Positions 55,331 to 64,000 of a stretch of 64,000 nt of DNA are shown here, piece by piece. Source of the stretch: Stomoxys calcitrans (Eukaryota; Arthropoda; Insecta; Diptera; Muscidae); the NCBI RefSeq assembly GCF_963082655.1, contig NC_081553.1, forward strand, positions 157,333,441 to 157,397,440, given 5' to 3'. The notes below the pieces were generated by a model. The model was not told where the DNA came from and made no database searches. It saw only the letters and a program-made list of their open reading frames with translations. How positions within the stretch are numbered: the stretch's first letter is position 1; each line of letters starts with the position of its first letter. The position numbers and the translations under genes were made by a program.

Positions 55331-55799
55331 AATCGGGGAAGATTTTCATAAAGCAACCGAATATATGTTCTTCCGTGGTCATTTGTAAACCGATTGTCAC
55401 AAAAATTTTCACATATACTTCTCTTATGACTGTTGACTTTTTATTTAATTTTATTAAAGTCGGTCTAGATTTCTATTCAGCTTTCAAATGCATCGCCTTG
55501 TTTGCACATATAGAACACATTTACTCGAAATTTATGGGGTTTGCTTTATATCCTATCAGAAAAATCCCGAGGCACATCAAATTAGAATTAGATATAGTTC
55601 CCAAGGGTATTATATAGTTGGCACCGCCCCACTTTTGCCTTTTCTGTTTTGTTTATTGTTTGTTGGTTTAAATCTCTCAATGTTTTTTACATCGGTTAAT
55701 AAAATGGAAGTTAAATAATATCATGGAAACTAGAAACTAAAACAGAAAAACCGACGAAAAATTTTGCAAGAGTATGGCGAAGCACCTAACTTAAGTAGA
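55331..55799. other. Intronic sequence without features
   Basis: AT-rich; the short open frames (55375-55718) have no recognisable domain. A faint DINE-like phrase occurs near 55455-55480. Confidence 0.4.
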
Positions 55800-56764
55800 A
55801 ACAAGTAAGAGCATGATAAGTTTGGCCGGGCCGAATCTTATATACCTCGAGTTCTTTGCGCGGTATCTCTTTTTAGGCAAACAAAGAATAATGAATAAGA
55901 ACTGTTATGCTATAGGAGCTATATCAAGTTATAGTCCGATTCGGACCATAAATGAATTAAATGCTAAACATTGTAGAAGTCATTGTGTAATATTTCAGTC
56001 GATTGGAAAAAGAATTGCACCTTGAAAAAAGAATTGGAGCTGTATCAAGATATAGATCGATTCAGACCATATTTCACGTGTATAAGAAGCCGTTGTCCAA
56101 AATTTCAGCCAAAATGGATAATAACTACGCCCTCTGGAGGCTCAAGAACTCAAGATTCCAGATCGGTTTACATGGCAGCTATATCAGGTTATGAACCGAT
56201 TTGCGCCATACTGAACACAGTTGTTGGAAGTCATAACAATACACCTCAAGCAAAATTTCAGCCAAATCGAATGAGAATTGCGTTCCCTAGCGGCTCAAGA
56301 AGTCAAAATCCAAAATCAGTTGATATGGCCGCTATACCAGGTTATAAACCGATTTAAACCGTACTTAGCACAGTGGTTGGAAGTGACACCAAGACACCAC
56401 GTACAAAATTACAGCTAAATCAGATAAGAATTGCGTCCTCTAAAAGCTGAAGAAGTCAAGTCCCAAGATCGGTTTATATGGCAGCTAAATCAAAATATGG
56501 ACCAATTTGGCCCTTTTACATTCCGAACCGACCAACACCAATAAAAAGTATTAGTGCAAAATTTCAAGCGCCTAGCTTTACTCCTTCGAAAGTTAGCGGG
56601 CTTTCGACAGACGGACGGACGGACAGACATGGCTAGGTCGACTTAAAATGTCATGACGATCAAGAATATATTTGGGTATGGGGTCTTAGACGCATATTTC
56701 GAGGTTTTACAAACAGAATGACGAGACTAGTATAACCCCATCCTATGGTGGAGGGTATAAAAAT
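55800..56764 (-). mobile_element. DINE-like element, family B, minus strand
   Basis: In reverse it runs from ttttataccctccaccatag through a GTCCGTCCGTC tract (56607-56632) and several ~153-bp repeats to cggcccggccaaacttatca and cttacttgtt. It matches the copies at 41814-44527. Confidence 0.75.
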
Positions 56765-56766
56765 TT

Positions 56767-57400
56767 ACCTCGAAAAAGAAAATCTAAGTTATTCGCCAAA
56801 GCCGGGAAATGACATAGGAAATGCTCAACGTCTCATCATCTTCCCCACATGCCCTACATATGACACCACCTGGCGCACCAATTTTGCATAAGTGCACTCG
56901 TAGTTCTTTGTGTCCCTTTAGGATACCCGAAAGCCGGTTCTCCCCATAAAATTTTCGCGTTCGTCGACCATTCGCCTTAACTGGGACTGCGTCGATCCGA
57001 AAGGCTTCGGGTTAATGATATTATTGACGGCAGTTCTCTGGCCTTCGCTGACAAATCGTCTGCTCTTTCATTGCCCCTTACTCTGCTATTATCCGGCACC
57101 CAGACGATGCGGATTGTGCCAGTCCCAGAGAAGGCGTTGTGCTCCTTATTACATTCCAAGACTGTTCGTGATGTTACCGTCTTGGTTGTTATTTACCTGA
57201 TGGCCAGTTAACTATGCGTAAAGATTTTCACACTCGACGTTCGCGCGTTAATATCACACCACCTCATGTAATCCGTGATCGCTCGGATCTCCGCCTGCAG
57301 GACCGTACTTTGGTCAGGCAGTCGAATATAGATCTCAATCCCTGGGTTCTCAATGTAGACTCCCAGGCTCACTCTTACCACGAAGAATTTTAAGCAATTA
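56767..57400 (-). mobile_element. LINE A fragment (RNase H to 3' part), minus strand
   Basis: Minus-strand pieces are VWVPDNSRVRGNERADDLSA (about 57120-57060) and IRAITDYMRWCDINARTSSV (about 57290-57220), the RNase H region of LINE A. Internal deletions join it to the zinc-motif region near 56850. Confidence 0.75.
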
Positions 57401-57621
57401 TCAAAAATACTACTCCCACATTCCCCCCTCCGATTCGTAGCTTTCCACTCGCGGAGGACATGCACTGCGTGTTGGGTAAAAAACAACTAATCAATATGTT
57501 GAGTTTTTAGAAGCGCTTTATATCAATACATGTGTGTTTACATGTGTGTGTGCATGCAATTCTGTCTCTTTACCTATGTTAAATATCACTTAAATGTAAT
57601 ATCTTTTTTCTTTTTTTTCAG
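57401..57621. other. End of the 27.5-kb intron
   Basis: It runs to the acceptor ttttttctttttttttcag (57603-57621), a strong pyrimidine tract. No other feature. Confidence 0.6.
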
Positions 57622-57696
57622 TCTTTTCAAATTGCAACGCTAATTAAGGAATATTCGGAAATCGCCAAATCAAGAATCAAGCAAGCAGCGCAATGA
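57622..57696 (+). CDS. MyTH4-FERM myosin-like gene, last exon
   Basis: The final 24 codons plus TGA (57694-57696) read SFQIATLIKEYSEIAKSRIK and QAAQ. This is the closing helix of the FERM F3 lobe. It continues directly from LSTSQ of the exon ending at 30157, the place where family members run 'S..I..L+..Y'. Phase 0 is kept. The acceptor has a long pyrimidine tract. The exon is 75 bp of coding sequence isolated by 27.5 kb of mostly transposon-derived intron. Confidence 0.88.
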   Translation, partial: SFQIATLIKEYSEIAKSRIKQAAQ

Positions 57697-58400
57697 CACA
57701 ATTTAATTGTATGTTAAGGAGTGAAAATAAAGAATTGACTATATATCTTAAGTTCGAGTTCATTCTAAAAATATTGTATGCATAATACTTTAGCCTTCGC
57801 CACCACTTATCGAAACAAAATAAATAAACACGAATACTAAACTCTTAAACAAGTCCTTAATATTGCAAAAAAATATACAAAGTCTCTAAAAGAATTTAAA
57901 AAATCAAGTATAGATATCAAATAGTGATATTGCCAATATTGCCAGTAGTTCTAAGTGCAGTTCAGTTCGTTGCAGTTCAGGGGCCGAATTACCCCATACG
58001 AGTAAAATCATTCGGAAACTCTCTATTGTGAATTATGTATGTCTGTACTGGCCGAGAACTTTTTAAATTTAAGAACGCAAATGTATTAATCGGTCATAGT
58101 TTATAAAAAAATTTTGCATTAAACTGTATATAAAAGTGGTACAACATCCATTAAATACTAGATGAAGTTTAATTCGATACGAAAGCGCACACGATCATAT
58201 ATGCGGTAATTCGATCTTTTTTCAATAAATTCTCTTTTGTGCAGCAGCACTACCACTAGGCTAATGCACAGGACCATATCTGTTTGATGCCCCATATGTA
58301 TTTACAAAATTAACCTGATGATTCTGAAAAATTTTGCAATAACTTGCTCCGCCAGACCCTAAGGTGGCATTCTCAAATTAAATGCTTCTCTCATTATACG
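57697..58400 (+). other. 3' UTR and downstream flank of the host gene
   Basis: A canonical AATAAA lies at 57726-57731, only 30 bases after the stop. A longer A-rich AATAAATAAA occurs near 57818-57828. Either could end the transcript. The rest is AT-rich with no gene. Confidence 0.6.
57726..57731 (+). terminator. Polyadenylation signal of the host gene
   Basis: AATAAA, 30 bases downstream of the TGA. The cleavage site itself cannot be placed. Confidence 0.5.
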
Positions 58401-59545
58401 TTGGGTTAGGTTAGATTGGGTTGAAAACAGGGCGCGGATATTAATCCGCCCCAAGCCACTATGGACATATACCTAAGCCGGTAATCGGCTTGTTGTGCGG
58501 TTTAAATACTAAAAAATAACACCGAAAAAGAAAATCTAATTTTTCCGTACCACGCCCCTAAGTTGGTTTATATCTAGTATTGTGTCCCCACCTAAGTACC
58601 GAACTCTGTTAGCCGCGAAAGCCGGTCAGTGACATAGGAAATGCTCCAACGTCCCACCATCTTCCACATGCTCTACACATGTAATCACTTGCCGCACCGA
58701 TTTTGCTTAAGTGAGCTCATAACCCTATGTGTCCTGTCATGATAGGAAGTAAGGAGGAGGTCAGTATAGCTTCACTGACCTCTGGATTTTCTCACAATCA
58801 GGATTTTCCCATAGGAATTTTGTCGTCTCGCCGACCGTTTCGGGTTACCCAAGTTAATGACGGCAGTCCTCTGGCCTTCACTGACTCCGCTTTGGCCCCG
58901 CACCCAAATAATATGGACATTATTGGGTGCCACACCACATCACGCATTCCATCAAGTAGTCTAAGACAAATCTTAGTCCCTGGGTTCTCGATGTCCTCTA
59001 GCTTTAATCCATCTATGTAGCATGATCTTCCATATGGCAATACCAGGGTTCGGCAAATCCAAGACTGTGCCGCTGACAGCAGTGCCTCGCACTCGACCAC
59101 AAGGGTCGCCTCAGGCATCCGGTCGTATCTATTCCTTTCAGGTTTCCTATCGTTGCCTCGATTATACCGCGATGGTATGACCTGCACCTATCTTCTATTC
59201 ATTCGACCATCGCCTTAAGTCTCATAGCCGCAATGGCTGCCTCACACTTAATCTGTATGTCTATGGGTCGGATACCTAGAAAAATCTCCAGTGCCCTAGT
59301 GGGAGTTGTCCTCATCGCTTCACCTATGCCAAGACTGCACTTACTTTGCACTTTTTCTCCATCGCAGTCTACCAAACAACTGAGGCGTAAGTAAGCATTG
59401 GTCTGAACACGTTACTGTAGAGCCAATGGACTTTAATCGGATTCAAGCCCCATTTCGAGCCTTCGGCCCGTCTACATAGTTCACAAAATCTGCCGAGCCT
59501 TCTCAGTACGCTCCTTAATGTGACACTTCCAATACATTCTACGTT
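58401..59545 (-). mobile_element. LINE A, minus-strand 3' copy
   Basis: It starts with the CCTAACCCAAC tail in reverse. The zinc-motif region (about 58640-58690), RNase H remnants and EALLSAAQSWI-type sequence (about 59090-59050) follow. It is heavily deleted compared with 23661-26528. Confidence 0.75.
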
Positions 59546-59639
59546 ACCTTACTCGTTAATGGTATGTGTTGTTCAAACACATACTGTATCCGATGCAATA
59601 GTTTTAAAGTCTCACAGGTCCTTCCTAGATCAACATTAT

Positions 59640-60480
59640 TCCATATGTGATGTATGATTCGTTCTCTACTATCGAGTTCCCTTGATTTGAGTCCCATTTT
59701 ATCTCGAGTGGCTCGCATTTCCATTAGGGTGGTTTTGTGGCGGCCCCAGTTACTTGTCCCCAAAATTCAGATATCAAATTCGTATATTACACCCAAAGTC
59801 CTTTCTTGAACAGGTCGTTCTGCACTACCGTTTGGAGAATACTTAGACGACCTCAGACACATGGTCCCTAATATTCACACTTTATTTTCAAAGAACTTGA
59901 ATTTAAGTCCATATGGTCCAGGTTGATATTCATATTAATTTTGGGTTTCTGATATCAAATTCGTATATTACACCCAAAGTCCTTTCTTGAACAGGTCGTT
60001 CTGCACTACCGTTTGGAGAATACTTAGACGACCTCAGACACATGGTCCCTAATATTCACACTTTATTTTCAAAGAACTTGAATTTAAGTCCATATGGTCC
60101 AGGTTGATATTCATATCAATTTTGGGTTTCTGAATCTGGTAGATCCCTGGACACTTGGTGTCTAAAATTGATACAAGATTCGTACTACACTGCCAATGAC
60201 TTTTTATTTGAGCCCCATATTCACTTGATTACCGATTGGAGCCAAAGTTTTACTCCACACCTAAATACCTCTCAGTTAAGTGCCATTCTACCCTGATCAG
60301 TCTATATTTCTTTTTGGGAGGCTTTAAGGGCAGGTACCTAATTTCGATATAAAATTCGTACACTACTCTCGAATACCTTTCATTTTTGTTTCATAAGGAA
60401 CGATATGTCTGCTTTTCCGTTTAGCCTTCTACTCCCAAATACTTCTAATTTGAATTCCATATAAGCGTCTTTCGGGCGTT
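59640..60480 (-). mobile_element. Helitron internal fragment with a tandem duplication
   Basis: It has the reverse-orientation Helitron words (tttgagccccatattcactt, aaatacctctcagtt, ggtccctaata). Ends are not visible. A 181-bp unit is duplicated at 59770-60131. Confidence 0.55.
59770..60131 (+). repeat. 181-bp exact-type tandem duplication
   Basis: 59770-59950 and 59951-60131 match with only one base difference seen by eye (attaatttt versus atcaatttt). Confidence 0.92.
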
Positions 60481-61959
60481 TCTAGGAAAGATTAAAACAG
60501 AAAAGTGGCTTCCAAGAGAAAGACCTCTTCTAGGGAGAAGGGTTAAACAAACATTTTTTTTGAAATCGTTACTGAAACCGATATATTTTGTTTCTGTCGA
60601 ACCACAGTTTGAAAATTTCTGGATGGAATATTTTAAAAGTTTTGGTATGTATGAAAAGATAAGTGGAAGTGCTACTCCACCACACGCAAAAAAATAATTT
60701 CTTTCACATAAAGGAAAATTTTGCCTAGTAAACTACTTTTCTGAAAAACGTTAGATTTTGTTTACGATAAAAGCACATGCTCTTGCGGTAAGTTCGTGCA
60801 TGAATTTGTGACAAATATAGTTTTTGTTTACACTGATAACACCTTTTATTCTTGACGTTTAAAATGTTATTTGGGATTTCAACTAGTTTTTCTTTACATA
60901 TAAATTAATTTAACGTCATGCTTGTGTACATGCATATTCTTTTTAATTTTAATAGATTGTGCGTATTGTGAATTTTAAAATAGATTGAGCATATTGTGAA
61001 TTTTAGATTGGGCACAAAGAGATTTGAAATAATAAAGAAATTTTTGTGCTCCCAAAATTTGACAGCAAATATCAAGCTTATAGGTGTCGGTAATTATTTT
61101 ATTTTTCTTCACAGCAAGCAGCTCTGCTGAAAAAATTAAAAATGTTAAATTTTCGGCAAAAAGAAAAGGAATAAAAGAAACAAAGATACACATATGGGAA
61201 GCTAAGACTGCCGAATTCCTACATACGTGCATTACCCCATAGTTTCCTTCATGGGAAAGGAAATAATGCATATTTGGAAAATGCAAACGACTCAAACTGC
61301 ATGCCATTGACAGCAGAATTCTGCTTGCGCCATGTTCTTAGATAATTCGCATTTATCTATATTCATAAGCGCCACCAACCAGTCTATGTGCGAGGTTCAA
61401 ATTCTTTATCTATATATAATTTATCTACGGCTGCATATTGAAAAGGATGCCTAGTTCAATTTAATATTGTAACATATGTAATTGTAATTCACATTTTTAC
61501 CAACGACGCACCTATGACGAAACTTTAGAAGTTCACCATTCCCTCATCACTTCTTATCCATTCCTGGTCTATACGCTTAAATATTCACCCTCTCTCTATC
61601 TAGTAGGAGAGACACAATCGAATAATTTTTGGTCCGGTAAAAGAATTATCGTTTGCGGTTATTGGGATAATTTTTCCGTTAAATAGTTTTTGGTTTTACA
61701 ATAAAAGAAAGGTACTTTCACCGTAGGCAAAGTTGCTAAAGGGTTTACAATAAACAAAATTAGTTACATTCAATAATGCTACGTATAATTACAATAAAAG
61801 AAAAAACTTGTTTTGTATATAGCCCGACACGGGATAACTATAAGCTCCGCACAGGTTGGAACACAACAACAACACAACAATCCCACAAAACCCATGCGGT
61901 TGGTGCGCTGAGCCAGTTACCCACCCCGAAAAACTATGAGAACTACTATGAGTAACAAA
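60481..61959. other. Intergenic sequence, nothing supported
   Basis: AT-rich, with a short direct repeat (tattgtgaatttta at 60965 and 60992). The open frame 61307-60975 on the minus strand has no recognisable domain, a poor context and low-complexity composition. About 61860-61930 has a CAACAA run and then ggttggtgcgctgagccagt, which may be a retroelement end. Confidence 0.4.
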
Positions 61960-62935
61960 GGGATAGTAAACGGAATAGAATAGTTTAAAATCGTTCTGGG
62001 AGATTTTAATGCGAAGATAGGGATTAAGATATTTGGTCCAACAGTCGGAATGTTTAGCGTCCACGAAAAAACGTCCAGTAATGGGTTGAGGCTGATAGAT
62101 TTCGAGGCGGCAAAAATCATGGTAGTTAGGAGCACCAGAGTTCAACATAAAAATATTCACAAAGCCACATGGCTGCCACTGTGTGAAAGATTAAAACCTA
62201 AAGTCAATGAGATAATTGGGCCCTATCAATGCGGCTTTAGACCTGGTAAATCAACCCAGGACCAGATCCATACTGCGCCAAATCCTGGAAAAGACGAAAT
62301 GATTGATTTCAACTCCCAAAATGCCTTGTACAACCAAGCAGATAAAGAAAATGGAGAAAGTTGGGATCCACAACTTTGAGAGAGTCAGTAACTTTATCTA
62401 CCTCGGCACCGCCGTAACCGAAACGAATGACGACAGTTTTGAGATTAGGCCAAGAATAATACTGGCAAACAGATGTTACTTTGGACTAAGTAAGCAGTTT
62501 AGAAACAAGGCCACCTCTGGAGATTACACTATACAAGACACTGATTCTAGACGCGTTGTTATATGGTACTTGTGAAAGCAGATGAGGCAGTGCTTGGAGT
62601 ATTTCAGAGACGGATACTTCGTAAAATATATGTTCCAGTTTGCGTTAATAGAGAAAATAGGCGACGTATGAACAGCGAGCTGTATGACGACCATAGCATA
62701 GTTACACGCATCAAAATACAACGGCTGCGTTGGCAAGGTCATGTTGTCAGAATTAATGAAGAAGCTCCAGCAAAGAAGTCTTATGAAGGTACACGCAAAC
62801 CGGGAAGACCAAAGTGGTGGGAGACACCTCAAAACTTGGTGTCGGAGATAGATAGAATGAGCGCAGAAGATCGAGGCGCTTGGAACGCTATTCTACATTC
62901 GGTTTGTGAAACAAATGTTATGCCATAGCCAATTA
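61960..62935 (+). mobile_element. RTE/CR1-type LINE, internally deleted
   Basis: Three parts of one LINE ORF2 follow each other in broken frames. Endonuclease C-terminus: LGDFNAKIG and HEKTSSNGLRLIDFEAAKIM (about 62000-62150). RT start: LKPKVNEIIGPYQCGFRPGK (about 62190-62260). End of ORF2: ISNFIYLGTAV-like and the C-terminal frame 62563-62928. The RT catalytic core is missing. Confidence 0.8.
62563..62928 (+). pseudogene. LINE ORF2 C-terminal fragment
   Basis: The frame gives GVFQRRILRKIYVPVCVNRE, IKIQRLRWQGHVVRI, RKPGRPKWWE and DRGAWNAILHSV, the usual end of this LINE family's ORF2. It has no catalytic residues. Confidence 0.75.
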
Positions 62936-63109
62936 ATGTGAAGTAAAAGTAAGTCGTGTCTATACTTTACACTTTAATTTCTTTTTTAACAGTCTACAAA
63001 ATATGCTGGATAGGGCATAACGGAATTTCTGTGAAAATGTGATGTTTACTCCTTTGTGACTTATAAAATTGGGAATTTTGCGAGAGCCTAACTGACTAAA
63101 TATATTAAT
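62936..63109. other. Short spacer
   Basis: AT-rich; no feature recognised. Confidence 0.4.
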
Positions 63110-63979
63110 AACAAGTAAAAGCATGCTAAGTTCGGCCGGGCCGAATCTTATATACCCTCCACCATGGATCGCATTTGTCGAGTTCTTTTCGCGGCATCTC
63201 TTCTTAGGCAAAAAAAGGATAAAAGAAAAGATTTGCTCTGACATTAGAGCGATATCAAGATATGGTCCTGTTCGGACCACAATTAAATTATATGTTGGAG
63301 ACCTGTGTAAAATGTCAGCTAATTCATACTTGGCACAGTTGTTGGATATCATAACAAAATATGGATATCATAACAAAAAATGAGCCATATCGGTCAATGT
63401 TTTGATACAGGTGATATATATGCCGATCGTGGGTCTTGACTTCTTGAGCCTCTAGAGGGCCCAATTCTTATCCGATTTGAATGAAATTTAGCACAAATAC
63501 TCTTTATTAGTGTAGGCCGGTTGGGATTGTAAATTGGCCAAATCGGTCAATGTTTTGATATAGCTGCCATATAAACCGATCGTGGGTCTTGACTTCTTGA
63601 GCCAATTCTTATACGATTTGGCAGAAATTTTGTGCAACTTCAACTTACATGTCTTATATTGTCTATAATTGATCAATAGCTTGATACAGCTCCCGTATAA
63701 ATCGATCCCCCGATTTTGCTTCTTGAGCCCCTACAAGGTGCAATTGTTATCCGAATGGACTGAAATATTACACAATAACTTCTACAATGTTTAGCATTCA
63801 ATTCATTTATGGTCCGAATCGGACTATAACTTGATATAGCTCCAATAGCATAACAGTTCTTATTCAATATTCCTTGTTTGCCTAAAAAGATATACCGCGC
63901 AAAGAACTCGACAAATGCTATCCATGGTGGAGGGTATATAAGATTCGGCCCGGGCGAACTTAGCGCGATTTTACTTGTT
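63110..63979. mobile_element. Palindromic family B DINE-like element
   Basis: The left edge aacaagtaaaagcatgctaa and gttcggccgggccgaatctt is the right end of family B in reverse. The right edge finishes cggcccgggcgaacttagcg plus ttttacttgtt in forward direction. The interior changes orientation near 63350-63380, where tggatatcataacaaa is repeated. The element therefore has two tail ends and no head end. Confidence 0.8.
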
Positions 63980-64000
63980 ATTCAATTAATATGGAGTAAT

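Noticed and set aside
60975..61307. 110-codon minus-strand frame downstream of the gene
   Set aside because: It has no domain I recognise and lies in AT-rich sequence where such frames arise by chance; no start context or partner exon supports it.

Overview
This is an eukaryotic, insect-type window. Short 56-bp introns next to introns of tens of kilobases, errantivirus, mariner, Helitron/DINE and RNase H-bearing LINE relics, and GTCY-rich repeats with 'tatagctgccatata..accgat' units all point to a fly. A calyptrate muscid, such as a stable fly or house fly relative, is my best inference; the species is not proven by the sequence.

The only host gene I can support is the 3' end of one plus-strand MyTH4-FERM gene, most likely an unconventional myosin of the class VII/X/XV type. 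Four coding exons read through in phase 0: 2066-2398, 2455-2865, 29954-30157 and 57622-57696 (stop). They encode about 340 residues covering the C-terminal FERM domain. Their introns are 56 bp, about 27.1 kb and about 27.5 kb. Bases 1-2065 are an upstream intron and bases after 57.7 kb are the 3' flank.

Almost everything else is transposable-element stratigraphy. 1-1.98 kb: two LINE fragments. 3.0-12.07 kb: a mariner deletion derivative split by a complete 8.1-kb errantivirus (gag, pol, env, two LTRs that look identical). 12.2-14.9 kb: a non-autonomous Helitron split by a DINE-like element. 15.2-19.9 kb: a fold-back/TIR cluster with a DINE-like fragment and a second mariner copy inside. 20-23.6 kb: degenerate DINE-like and SINE pieces. 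23.7-26.5 kb: LINE A, minus strand. 27-29.7 kb: SINE, Helitron, then a DINE-like copy holding a SINE and a 224-bp mariner MITE. 31.6-38.8 kb: a second minus-strand LINE A interrupted by LINE B with an 8-bp target duplication. 39-45.2 kb: SINE, Helitron, two DINE-like copies built of 153-bp units, and a fold-back Tc1/mariner element. 45.7-50.7 kb: a plus-strand LINE B carrying a 1.25-kb tandem duplication. 50.8-57.4 kb: Helitron, DINE-like and LINE A pieces. 58.4-64 kb: LINE A, Helitron, an RTE/CR1-type LINE and a palindromic DINE-like element.

The host exons work together only as one spliced transcript. Within the errantivirus, Gag and Pol are joined by a putative -1 frameshift, and Env has no AUG of its own before its cleavage site, so it probably depends on a spliced leader. 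I found no new cellular system. The most informative items are the apparently intact errantivirus, the nested insertions with readable target duplications, a SINE that seems to share its 3' tail with LINE B, the shared mariner deletion lineage and the strict 153-bp arrays.
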